64,000 bases of DNA from Mucilaginibacter aquatilis (GTDB taxonomy: Bacteria > Bacteroidota > Bacteroidia > Sphingobacteriales > Sphingobacteriaceae). This document shows positions 1 through 7,575 of this stretch, one piece after another (position 1 is the stretch's first letter; each line of letters begins with the position of its first letter). Location of the stretch: NCBI RefSeq assembly GCF_009755275.1, contig NZ_WQLA01000002.1, positions 620,001 to 684,000 on the forward strand. Reading direction: 5' to 3'. Both the position numbers and the translations under genes were made by a program. The notes beneath the pieces are model-generated. The model worked only from the letters and a program-made list of their open reading frames with translations. It ran no database searches and had not been told where the DNA came from.

Positions 1-65
1 AATGTTGCCATGCCGCGTTTGAGCTGCCTGTTTAGGTAGCACATATGCTGCTTTATTCCTTGTGT

Positions 66-2534
66 CTACAACGGCACAATCACTTTTAAACTCACATTTC
101 TGCCAATGTTATAAATGCCCGAACGGCCGTTTGGTGAAGCTTGATAGTACTCAAAATACTTTAAGCGATTCAGATTAGATTGATAGGCCTTATCAAAAAT
201 ATTATCAACCTGCAAAAAAACATCCAGTACAGTTTTGCCGGCCTTATTTTTAATGCCCGACCCTAAGCCTGCGTTCCAAAGCGTGTAGCCCGGTGTGGCG
301 GTTTCTGTGTTATCTAAAGCGTAAAAGCGGTTTTGAGTGGCATATGCATCGGCTTCAAGTTTTATATAAGGTTTACTGAACGTTTTAGATTCTGGTGATA
401 AGTTTACGCGCATCTCAGAGCGTAAATGTAAAGGCGGAATAAATGGCAGATATTTGGCGTCATTACCTGCACGGGCCAATAATTCGGGATTTTTGTTGAG
501 GCCGGTTACATAGGCCAGGCTGTTATTCCAACAAAACCATTTTAACTTTTCCGGGTGTAGGTTTATGGTTACCTCGGCACCATACAGTCGAGCTTCTGAC
601 TGTTGGTACTGGTAGGTGCTATTGCCGGGCACAATAACTACAGGCTGCCCGTTGGCATCGTTTAAACGTGCCTGGTATATATAATTGTAAATATAATTGT
701 TAAAAAGTTCGGCACTGATGTCGGCATCTTTAAGGTAGGCAATTATACCAATATCCTGCTGAATGTTAAACTCGGGCTTGAAGGTGCGGTTACCTAAGTA
801 AACAATATGCGCACCAGGGTCAAGACCGTTTGAGCCAATCTCAGTAATATTTGGTGCACGATAACCACGGGCAACATTTGCTTTAAGCAACAGCCGTTCG
901 CTCATGTTGTACGTTAAACCCAAACTACCCGACCAACCATTATATCGTTTACTAAACGCCGGAAACTGCAGGTAAGTGCCCACGGTATCAGCCCCGGTAA
1001 CATGTTTCTGAAATCCGTTTTGCGGGTTATCGGCTACAAAAAAGTTATCCCAGTTAATGTGGCGGTTATCCAAACGTAAACCTCCGCTTATATCAACAGG
1101 ACCAAAGCTTTTTTTGGCGAAGATGAACACGCCAATATCAAACAAATCATAATCGGGTATTGGGAAATCGGTGGCATCCTTACTGCGATTGGTTTGGTAC
1201 ATACCGTTTACACCAACCGAAGTTTCTATACCCCCAATTTGCGGCAGGTTGTATTTAACATCGTAGTTAAGCGTGTTCAATACCACATACAAACCAGCCT
1301 GACTAGGTTGTGTTGGATGATTATACTCCCGTCTTACACTTTGTTGACCGCCAATTAACAAGTTTATATTGCCCTCGCCTACATTAAACTGGCTGCTGTT
1401 GTACAGGCGGTAATGTTGTATATGCTGGTAAAGCGGGTTCAGTTTGTAGGTCTTCAATTCATTTTCCGGAACAATGGGACGATTTTCAATATCATCACCA
1501 TCATCCAATACCTGCCTTGTAAAACGGCGGGTTAGCGAGTCGCGGCTGCCATCGGGTATCTCTTGTTTATTGTTAAACAAGGTGACAGCAAATTGCGTGT
1601 AGCCCCATTTTTTATCAACCCGTGCCATGGCCGATAGGTTAAGCTCATTATATGCCGTTCCGTAAACACGTCCATCTACACTGTTTTTATAATTGTGTGC
1701 CAGTTTACCGGTTGCGCGGGCGGTAAAACGCCAGTCGTTATGCTTGTAGGCCAACCCTAATGATGAACCTATGAGGCCGTTGTTGGTATGATAATCAACC
1801 GTATAATCGCCTTTAAGGGTATTGTTTTCATAATTGGGTAGGTAGGGTATCATATTAATTACACCCGCCAAGGCATCCGAACCGTAAGATAAACTGGCCG
1901 GGCCTTTAACCACTTCAGCGCGGGCAATGCCATACTGGTCTATTTCAATACCATGCTCATCGCCCCATTGCTGGCCTTCCTGGCGTATGCCATCATATAG
2001 GGTAAGCACCCGGTTATAGCCCAAACCACGAATAAATGGTTTTGACACATTAGGCCCCGTAGTAACGGCACTTACGCCTGGTACCCCTTTAATTATAGCA
2101 TCAATAATGTTATTATTCACATGCCTGTCCATATCCTTTTTAGCCATTACGGCTACCGGTACAGGGTTTTTCCGCACCTCGGTGGCGCGGCTTACGCCAG
2201 TTACAATTACATCGCTCAGTTTCGATTCGCTTTTTACCAAGCTTACGTTCAGCACGGTTGTAGCATTTCCTTTTACCTCTGCGTTAAGCTGCTGCTTTTG
2301 GTATCCTAACGAAGAAAATATAATAGTGTACTGCCCGGGAGCAAGGTTGCTTAACTCGTAATGGCCATAGTTTGCTGTACGGGTACCGGTATTTTTATGA
2401 AGTATGGTAACTGAAGCAAAACTAATAGGTCCGTTATTTAAAGATGTTACCTGCCCTTTAATACTTCCGGTTTGTGCAAATGCTACAGTGCACAGTATTG
2501 ACAGCGTGATGAATAAGTAAAAGTATTTTGCCAT
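66..2534 (-). CDS. TonB-dependent receptor, probably metal chelate uptake
   Basis: An 822-residue outer-membrane receptor. Residues 1-20 form a signal peptide ending near AFAQ. Residues about 22-110 are a carboxypeptidase-like beta-sandwich (GSIKGQV... GQYTIIFSSLGYQ), the usual N-terminal domain of Bacteroidota receptors. The plug follows (NPVPVAVM... IRGLGYNRVLTLYDG... VVKGPASLSYGSDALAGVINMIP), then the barrel. The protein ends in VPL, not an aromatic residue. Such receptors import metal chelates, haem, cobalamin or glycans using TonB energy. No SusD partner is adjacent, so glycan uptake is unlikely. The gene diverges from a DtxR-family regulator across a palindrome resembling a DtxR box, so iron or manganese acquisition is the best inference. 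The exact ligand cannot be read from the sequence. Confidence 0.93.
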   Translation of the reverse strand: MAKYFYLFITLSILCTVAFAQTGSIKGQVTSLNNGPISFASVTILHKNTGTRTANYGHYELSNLAPGQYTIIFSSLGYQKQQLNAEVKGNATTVLNVSLVKSESKLSDVIVTGVSRATEVRKNPVPVAVMAKKDMDRHVNNNIIDAIIKGVPGVSAVTTGPNVSKPFIRGLGYNRVLTLYDGIRQEGQQWGDEHGIEIDQYGIARAEVVKGPASLSYGSDALAGVINMIPYLPNYENNTLKGDYTVDYHTNNGLIGSSLGLAYKHNDWRFTARATGKLAHNYKNSVDGRVYGTAYNELNLSAMARVDKKWGYTQFAVTLFNNKQEIPDGSRDSLTRRFTRQVLDDGDDIENRPIVPENELKTYKLNPLYQHIQHYRLYNSSQFNVGEGNINLLIGGQQSVRREYNHPTQPSQAGLYVVLNTLNYDVKYNLPQIGGIETSVGVNGMYQTNRSKDATDFPIPDYDLFDIGVFIFAKKSFGPVDISGGLRLDNRHINWDNFFVADNPQNGFQKHVTGADTVGTYLQFPAFSKRYNGWSGSLGLTYNMSERLLLKANVARGYRAPNITEIGSNGLDPGAHIVYLGNRTFKPEFNIQQDIGIIAYLKDADISAELFNNYIYNYIYQARLNDANGQPVVIVPGNSTYQYQQSEARLYGAEVTINLHPEKLKWFCWNNSLAYVTGLNKNPELLARAGNDAKYLPFIPPLHLRSEMRVNLSPESKTFSKPYIKLEADAYATQNRFYALDNTETATPGYTLWNAGLGSGIKNKAGKTVLDVFLQVDNIFDKAYQSNLNRLKYFEYYQASPNGRSGIYNIGRNVSLKVIVPL

Positions 2535-2561
2535 TTCTAATTATATAAGTAGATAAAGCAA

Positions 2562-2595
2562 AATTATAAAATTAGGTTTGCCTAATTTTATAATT
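2562..2595. promoter_or_regulatory. Palindromic operator, DtxR/IdeR-like, in divergent promoter
   Basis: A perfect inverted repeat with 15-bp arms (AATTATAAAATTAGG at 2562-2576 and its exact complement at 2581-2595) around a TTTG spacer. The core TTAGG-tttg-CCTAA resembles the classical DtxR/IdeR box (TTAGGTTAGCCTAA...). On the minus strand it overlaps TAATTTTG (2559-2566), which fits the Bacteroidota -7 element TAnnTTTG, so binding would block transcription of the receptor gene. It lies 28 bp upstream of the receptor start and 48 bp upstream of the regulator start. The palindrome is directly visible; the identity of the binder is inferred from the neighbouring gene. Confidence 0.75.
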
Positions 2596-2643
2596 CGTAA
2601 AAATTATTTTCTTAAGTTTGATTTGGCTAAGTCATATGTTTAA

Positions 2644-3300
2644 ATGAATACTTTTTCCGAAGAGAATTATCTGAAGGCTATTTTCAGGCTATCGCAAATG
2701 CCTGATAATAAAAAAATATCAACCAGTGCCATTGCCGAAGCATTGGGCAATAACCCGGCATCGGTAGTTGATATGATACGTAAGCTAACCGATAAACAGC
2801 TTATTGAGTATGACAAGAAGAAAGGGGTGAAGCTCACTACGCAGGGACAAAAAGATGCCATACAAATTGTACGTAAGCACCGCTTGTGGGAAGTTTTCTT
2901 ACTCGAAAAATTAGAGTACCGTTGGGATGAAATACATGATATAGCCGAAGAACTGGAACATATCAAATACCATGACCTGGCCGATAGGTTGGAAAAATTT
3001 CTGGGTTTCCCCGAGTATGATCCTCATGGCGACCCTATACCCAAAGCCAACGGCAAAATGGCCAAATCTTTCTCTGCTTCACTGGCCGATGGTAAAGTGG
3101 GCGGCAGCTATCGCGTTGCAGCAGTGCGCGATACCAGCAGCGAGTTTTTGAAATATCTGCATAAGTTGGAAATCAATATCGGCACACAAATTAAAATTAT
3201 TGAACAAATTGCGTTCGACCATTCACTGATCATCAGTATTGATAATGGTGAGGCAACTACGGTATCATCAAAGTTTGGCGAGAATATTTTGATTAGTTAA
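2644..3300 (+). CDS. DtxR/MntR-family metal-dependent transcriptional regulator
   Basis: A 218-residue iron- or manganese-sensing repressor. Residues 1-65 form the winged helix (FSEENYLKAIFRLS... ISTSAIAEALGNNPASVVDMIRKLTDKQLIEYDKKKGVKLT). The metal-binding dimerization domain follows (RKHRLWEVFLLEKLEYRWDEIHDIAEELEH... LADRLEKFLGFPEYDPHGDPIP), with the HRLWE and E-x-x-EH ligand region intact. Residues about 145-218 form an SH3/FeoA-like C-terminal domain. Length fits the long DtxR/IdeR/MntR type. It is transcribed away from the TonB receptor over a shared palindrome, which suggests control of the receptor and of itself. Iron versus manganese cannot be settled here. Confidence 0.93.
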   Translation: MNTFSEENYLKAIFRLSQMPDNKKISTSAIAEALGNNPASVVDMIRKLTDKQLIEYDKKKGVKLTTQGQKDAIQIVRKHRLWEVFLLEKLEYRWDEIHDIAEELEHIKYHDLADRLEKFLGFPEYDPHGDPIPKANGKMAKSFSASLADGKVGGSYRVAAVRDTSSEFLKYLHKLEINIGTQIKIIEQIAFDHSLIISIDNGEATTVSSKFGENILIS

Positions 3301-3341
3301 CCCGTTGCTTATATATTTGATTTTAAACATCAGCCCAGCTT

Positions 3342-4199
3342 ATGAAGCCTTTGATTGAAGCAACAGCGTTAAAACAGTTAGATCCGTACTCATTTACCCT
3401 TATAGATGCCCGTGGATTTGGCAACAGCCGCGAACGCTATGAACAGGGCCATATTGAGGGGGCACTTTATGTTGACCTGGAAGATTTAGCCTCGCATACC
3501 GACAATGCGGCTGTGGGCGGCCGTCATCCTTTGCCCGATGTAGATCGCTTTGCCAACTTGCTAGGTAAACTAGGCATTACGCCCGATACTCATGTAATTG
3601 TTTATGATGATAAAGTAGCTGCCAATCCCGCTGCCCGCTTTTGGTGGATGCTGCGCTCGGTAGGGCATGAAAAAGTGCAGGTGCTTAACGGTGGTTTGCA
3701 GGTAGCGCAGGATGCGGGGTTAAATATTACCACCGATATATCTGCACCGTCCGAGGCAACACAATACCAGGTTAAGCACGGTTTTAGCGGTACGGCAGAA
3801 ATTGAAGAAGTTAAAGCTGCTGCCAAAGATAGTAGCCGTATGGTGATTGACGTACGTGAAACACCACGCTATTTAGGACAAACTGAGCCGCTTGATTTAA
3901 TAGCCGGTCATATTCCGGGAGCCGTTAACGTGCCTTATAACACTAACATGGGCGAGGGGAACCGCTATTTATCGCCGGAGCAACTAAAAGCTAACTATGG
4001 AAAAGTATTCGGTGATGTTAAGCCCGAACAGGTAATTGTGCATTGCGGATCGGGTGTAACGGCCTGCCACACCTTGCTTGCCTTAGAGCAGGCCGGTTTA
4101 ACAGGAGCCAAACTCTATGTAGGCTCATGGAGCGAATGGTCGCGCCGGGATTTACCCATTGCAACCGAAAACGGCATTATAGCTCCGGAGAATAAGTAA
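3342..4199 (+). CDS. Sulfurtransferase (thiosulfate/3-mercaptopyruvate type, two rhodanese domains)
   Basis: A 285-residue tandem-rhodanese enzyme that moves sulfane sulfur from thiosulfate or 3-mercaptopyruvate to a thiol acceptor such as cyanide. The N-terminal domain (LIDARGFGNSRERYEQGHIEGALYVDLEDL) is catalytically inactive. The C-terminal domain carries VIDVRETPRYLG...DLIAGHIPGAVNVPY and the active-site loop HCGSGVTAC, with the catalytic cysteine near residue 235. The CGSGVTA loop is typical of 3-mercaptopyruvate sulfurtransferases (SseA), though substrate prediction from the loop is imperfect. No signal peptide is seen, so it is cytosolic. Its stop codon directly abuts the stop of the convergent DsbA-like gene, with no room for a terminator. 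Confidence 0.92.
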   Translation: MKPLIEATALKQLDPYSFTLIDARGFGNSRERYEQGHIEGALYVDLEDLASHTDNAAVGGRHPLPDVDRFANLLGKLGITPDTHVIVYDDKVAANPAARFWWMLRSVGHEKVQVLNGGLQVAQDAGLNITTDISAPSEATQYQVKHGFSGTAEIEEVKAAAKDSSRMVIDVRETPRYLGQTEPLDLIAGHIPGAVNVPYNTNMGEGNRYLSPEQLKANYGKVFGDVKPEQVIVHCGSGVTACHTLLALEQAGLTGAKLYVGSWSEWSRRDLPIATENGIIAPENK

Positions 4200-5123
4200 T
4201 TATTTACCGTTCATCATCCATAAGTCGCCGTTTTTGCATTGGTAGCGGCTAAGCAGACCTTGTTGTAGCAAGTCGCTTAAAATAACACCAGCATAGGTTT
4301 TGCTTATTTCACTCAACTCAGCAAATTCTCTGGTAGTCATGGTTGGATAAATACTAAAAAGGCTCTGCCAGTCTTTTGCATAAGTAAACTTAGCCGACTG
4401 CGAAGCAAGTTTTTTAATGGCTGTTTGGTAAACATCGTATGGTTTTGAGCCATATACCCGTTCACTATTACCTAACGCATCGTTGAAAAATATTGTTGGA
4501 AAGCCTTTTACGCCCAGGCTTTGGGCCAGGTCAAGGTCTTGCTGAAAGGAAAGTTTTGCAGCGTTGTTAAAGTCATCCCTCAATTTATTCAATTCCAAAC
4601 CCGCAAGGTTCCCTGCTTGTTCAATAATCTCCCATTTGGTAATGTTCTTTTTTTGAAGAAATACCATCTCACGCATAATGCGCAGCATAGCTACTGCCTT
4701 TGTATTGTCCTGCAATTGAGCTGCCTTAAAGGCAATAGAGGGCGGATAAGATGAATCTAACGGATCTTCCAGCCAAACATCGCCGTCAATAGGCATATCG
4801 TAGTGCAGGCTTACCTCATCCCAATGATGAGCTACATCTGAAGGTTTGCTTATACCTCCGCTGTTATAGCTCCAATCGGGAAGGAGGCCGCCCATGTGGT
4901 ATTCTACCTCAACAACATGGCCGTATTCTAACTTTAACTTTCGCAATTGCGGTTCAATGCCCCAACACGATGAGCAAATAGGATCGGTAAAATACAGCAG
5001 CTTCAGTGGCTTGTTACCATTTTCTATAGTTGTGGTTTGAGCGTTGTTTTCCTGCGCTGGTATTTCGCAAATACCGGTTTCGATGTCGCAAAGTAATGGA
5101 TTGCTATCTGCTGATGTAGTCAT
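4200..5123 (-). CDS. DsbA-family thioredoxin-fold protein, YjbH/FrnE-like
   Basis: A 307-residue cytosolic protein without a signal peptide. The thioredoxin fold holds a C-x-x-C motif in TDPICSSCWGIEPQLRKLKLEYG, followed by a GGLLPDW segment and the cis-proline region GVKGFPTIFF. This pattern resembles the DsbA family members FrnE and YjbH/SpxH; the latter is a Firmicutes adaptor that presents Spx to ClpXP. The last 60 residues look like a helical winged-helix-like tail (TTREFAELSEISKTYAGVILSDLLQQGLLSRYQ). It diverges from an HxlR regulator gene, a common arrangement for a redox-responsive target. A direct role in proteolysis control in this organism is only a possibility. Confidence 0.82.
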   Translation of the reverse strand: MTTSADSNPLLCDIETGICEIPAQENNAQTTTIENGNKPLKLLYFTDPICSSCWGIEPQLRKLKLEYGHVVEVEYHMGGLLPDWSYNSGGISKPSDVAHHWDEVSLHYDMPIDGDVWLEDPLDSSYPPSIAFKAAQLQDNTKAVAMLRIMREMVFLQKKNITKWEIIEQAGNLAGLELNKLRDDFNNAAKLSFQQDLDLAQSLGVKGFPTIFFNDALGNSERVYGSKPYDVYQTAIKKLASQSAKFTYAKDWQSLFSIYPTMTTREFAELSEISKTYAGVILSDLLQQGLLSRYQCKNGDLWMMNGK

Positions 5124-5191
5124 CTGTTGTTAAGTGAATAGTTGGCAGTTGGAAAGCGTTTGCTTTGCTTCGTGACCCAACCGTTTGTACA

Positions 5192-5210
5192 TTGCGCAAA
5201 ATTGATCAAT
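5192..5210. promoter_or_regulatory. Paired palindromes in the HxlR/DsbA-like divergent promoter
   Basis: Two 8-bp palindromes, TTGCGCAA (5192-5199) and TTGATCAA (5202-5209, extended to ATTGATCAAT at 5201-5210), with centres 10 bp apart, one helical turn. They lie between the divergent starts at 5123 and 5242 and overlap a near-match to the -7 box on the minus strand (CAATTTTG). A dimeric winged-helix regulator such as HxlR could bind here. This is inference from position and symmetry. Confidence 0.4.
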
Positions 5211-5241
5211 ATCGTAAACACTATCAATTAGTCAGAAAAAC

Positions 5242-5553
5242 ATGACCACCTTAAACGCCGATAATACCGATGATAATTGCCCTGCACAAGCCTTATTAAA
5301 AACGTTATCGGGCAAGTGGAAGCCGCAGCTTTTTAAGTTGGCCACAATAGCACCATTGCGGTTCAATAATTTGTTACGGCAATTGGAGGGAAGTAATAAG
5401 CAATCATTATCTGCCGCGTTAAAAGAACTGGCCGACGCGGGTTTACTTAGTAAACACACTTTGCAGACTAAACCGTTGCATATAGAGTATTCGCTCACAA
5501 AAAAGGGTAAGCTCATGATTCCGATATTTGAAGAGCTTGAAGGGTTGATTTGA
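5242..5553 (+). CDS. HxlR-family winged-helix transcriptional regulator
   Basis: A 103-residue single-domain regulator with the HxlR pattern: CPAQALLKTLSGKWKPQLFKLA, then LRFNNLLRQLEGSNKQSLSAALKELADAGLLSKH, and a wing PLHIEYSLTKKGKLMIPI. Cys13 sits at the start of helix 1, the position of the redox- or electrophile-sensing cysteine in characterised members such as HypR and QorR. It diverges from the thiol protein at 4200-5123, so control of that gene in response to thiol stress is plausible. Length and wing are normal for the family. Confidence 0.92.
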   Translation: MTTLNADNTDDNCPAQALLKTLSGKWKPQLFKLATIAPLRFNNLLRQLEGSNKQSLSAALKELADAGLLSKHTLQTKPLHIEYSLTKKGKLMIPIFEELEGLI

Positions 5554-5573
5554 AAATGTATAGTTTTAAATAA

Positions 5574-5602
5574 AAACCCGGGATCAGTCAAAACCCGGGT
5601 TT
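5574..5602. terminator. Bidirectional intrinsic terminator
   Basis: Perfect 9-bp stem AAACCCGGG (5574-5582) with CCCGGGTTT (5594-5602) and an 11-nt loop, in the short gap between the convergent HxlR gene and the small lipoprotein gene. T-rich sequence follows the right arm and A-rich sequence precedes the left arm, so it can work in both directions. Confidence 0.75.
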
Positions 5603-5609
5603 AGTTTTA

Positions 5610-5780
5610 CTAGTGGCGACGGTAACCATTATTGTCATAAGGGCCATGGTGCCTGTCGTAATGGCGATGGTAGCGATCGTAATTGCGGCCGCGGCCACGA
5701 CGTTGCTGTTCAACCATACAGCTGCTTAATGATACTACAACCGATGCTAATAATGCTATGCTTAAAATTATCTTTTTCAT
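5610..5780 (-). CDS. Small His/Arg/Tyr-rich lipoprotein
   Basis: A 56-residue reading frame read by eye on the minus strand. It starts MKKIILSIALLASVVVSLSSC, a clear lipoprotein signal with lipobox LSSC and Cys21 as the lipidated residue. The mature part is only 36 residues and rich in Arg, His, Tyr and Asn (QRRGRGRNYDRYHRHYDRHH..), a composition that could bind metal or polyanions. Similar short lipoproteins with RYH/YDRH repeats are common and uncharacterised in Bacteroidota. The ATG follows an AT-rich leader and the stop sits just beyond the shared terminator. The function is unknown. Confidence 0.72.
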   Translation of the reverse strand: MKKIILSIALLASVVVSLSSCMVEQQRRGRGRNYDRYHRHYDRHHGPYDNNGYRRH

Positions 5781-5971
5781 AATGTGTTTATTGTAATTAT
5801 GATGATTGGAGTATATCTATACGCAAAGGATTAATGCGTCATACATCTGTTACAGATGGGAGGGAGGTGACTGATAAAGGCTCTTTGAAACACCTGACAC
5901 AATAAAATGTATTAACCATTAGTTGTATTCTTTTAAAATTGTACATTTTTGAAGCATTTACATTTACGCCC

Positions 5972-6469
5972 ATGTTTAAAAAGTTACTTATTGCGTGCGG
6001 TTTGTTAATTGGGGTTGTAACAGCCAAAGCCCAAACAGATAGTTCAGTAACGCCCTCGGTTATTAAAACCCTTACGTTGAAGCAGTACGTTGACTATCAG
6101 AAAGGTCCGACGTTAGAAAATATGGCTTTGCCGGCTACACTAAACCGTTACCCTATGCCCGATGACGTACTTAAGTATAAAAAGGAACTGAAGCTAACGC
6201 CGGAACAGGTAAAAAAAATCACCGAGATAAGTAAGTACCTGCAATTGAAGAAGACAGAGATTGGTCAATCCGTTATTCGTAATGAGAAAAAGCTTGATGA
6301 TTTGTTTACCACGCAAAAGGTTGATGAAGGAAGCATTGCCTTTTACGGGAACCGCTACGGTTTATATGAGGGCGAGTACCGTACCTCGGTGTTAATGGCA
6401 TGTTATAATACTTATAATACGCTCAACCCGCAGCAAACCAAACAGTACTGGAAGCTCAAAAAACCTTAA
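5972..6469 (+). CDS. Hypothetical secreted protein with LTPEQ-like helices
   Basis: A 165-residue exported protein when started at MFKKLLIACGLLIGVVTAKAQ, a good signal peptide with cleavage after AKAQ. An upstream in-frame ATG at 5939 would add 11 residues before the signal peptide and is less likely. The mature part contains LKLTPEQVKKITEISKYLQLKK and LNPQQTKQYWKL, two LTxxQ-like helices spaced as in the Spy/CpxP/heavy-metal-sensor class of periplasmic helical proteins. The resemblance is to short motifs only. It precedes accA by 53 bp but has no clear functional link with it. Confidence 0.65.
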   Translation: MFKKLLIACGLLIGVVTAKAQTDSSVTPSVIKTLTLKQYVDYQKGPTLENMALPATLNRYPMPDDVLKYKKELKLTPEQVKKITEISKYLQLKKTEIGQSVIRNEKKLDDLFTTQKVDEGSIAFYGNRYGLYEGEYRTSVLMACYNTYNTLNPQQTKQYWKLKKP

Positions 6470-6522
6470 TTAGCAATATTTGCATTCAATTTGCTTAACT
6501 TAGCCCCCCGTTACAAAGGATT

Positions 6523-7521
6523 ATGAAAATTACGTTTGATTTTGAAAAGCCGCTTTCTGATTTGCAAACGCAGATAGAAAAAATAAGACAGGTTGAAGAG
6601 AAGACCAAGGTTGATATGTCGGCTACGTTGAACGAGTTGCAGGACAAGTTTGAAGAAGCTAAAAAAACGATATATACCAACCTAAGCGGATGGCAGAAAG
6701 TGCAGATATCACGTCACCCGGATCGCCCGTATACTTTACAGTATATTGAGCTGATGTGTGATGATTTTATTGAGCTGCACGGCGACCGCAATGTGGGAGA
6801 TGATAAAGCCATTATAGGCGGATGGGGCACCATTGGCGGGCAAACTGCCATGATTATTGGTCACCAAAAAGGTAAAAACACTAAAGACCGCCAATACCGC
6901 AATTTTGGTATGGCCAACCCCGAAGGTTACCGTAAAGCTTTAAGGTTGATGAAAATGGCCGAAAAGTTTAATAAACCGGTTATTACCCTTATTGATACCC
7001 CCGGAGCATATCCTGGCCTTGAAGCTGAAGAGCGCGGACAAGGTGAAGCCATTGCCCGTAACATTTTAGAAATGTCGGTGTTGAAAGTACCGGTTATTTG
7101 TGTGGTTATTGGCGAAGGTGCATCAGGTGGTGCTATTGGTATTGGTATTGGCGATAAAGTTTACATGCTGGAGCATACCTGGTACTCGGTAATTTCTCCC
7201 GAGTCGTGCTCATCTATCCTATGGCGTACCTGGGATTACAAAGAGCGTGCTGCCGAAGCGCTGAAACTGACCTCAAGCGAGATGTTTAAAAATAAGCTTA
7301 TCGACGGAATTATTAAAGAACCTCTTGGCGGCGCTCATCAGGACCCGATTGCCATGGCATCAGTATTGAAAAAGCAATTGGTAAAAGATTTAAAAACACT
7401 TAAGGACCGTAACATTGACGAACTGGTTAGCGAACGTGTAGACAAGTTCTGTTCAATGGGTGTTGTTATTGAAGACGAACCTGTAGCTACGACACCGATT
7501 GTGACTGACGAAGAAGTTTAA
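6523..7521 (+). CDS. accA: Acetyl-CoA carboxylase carboxyltransferase subunit alpha
   Basis: A 332-residue cytosolic subunit that, with AccD, transfers carboxyl from carboxybiotin to acetyl-CoA to give malonyl-CoA for fatty-acid synthesis. The N-terminal coiled coil ([31 protein letters not shown]) precedes the crotonase-fold core with [29 protein letters not shown], the G-rich oxyanion segment [42 protein letters not shown], and [17 protein letters not shown]. The length is slightly above the usual 315-320 because of an acidic C-terminal tail. accD is not nearby, as is common. Confidence 0.97.
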   Translation: MKITFDFEKPLSDLQTQIEKIRQVEEKTKVDMSATLNELQDKFEEAKKTIYTNLSGWQKVQISRHPDRPYTLQYIELMCDDFIELHGDRNVGDDKAIIGGWGTIGGQTAMIIGHQKGKNTKDRQYRNFGMANPEGYRKALRLMKMAEKFNKPVITLIDTPGAYPGLEAEERGQGEAIARNILEMSVLKVPVICVVIGEGASGGAIGIGIGDKVYMLEHTWYSVISPESCSSILWRTWDYKERAAEALKLTSSEMFKNKLIDGIIKEPLGGAHQDPIAMASVLKKQLVKDLKTLKDRNIDELVSERVDKFCSMGVVIEDEPVATTPIVTDEEV

Positions 7522-7541
7522 TTCCTTTAATATCCTCAAAC

Positions 7542-7572
7542 AAAAACGCCTCTCAATTTGAGAGGCGTTTTT
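7542..7572. terminator. Bidirectional terminator between accA and tldE
   Basis: A 15-bp perfect inverted repeat (7542-7556 with 7558-7572, core ACGCCTCTCAA) with A and T runs on its outer sides. It terminates accA rightward and the moxR-tldE operon leftward. Confidence 0.9.
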
Positions 7573-7575
7573 GTT

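Noticed and set aside
1..44. Short minus-strand frame starting at ATG 42-44, 22 bp after the TonB receptor stop
   Set aside because: Only 14 codons are inside the window; it could be the next operon gene but composition cannot be judged.
5844..5858. Palindrome CATCTG-TTA-CAGATG upstream of the secreted LTPEQ-like protein
   Set aside because: Arms of only 6 bp over 110 bp from the start; too weak to call an operator.
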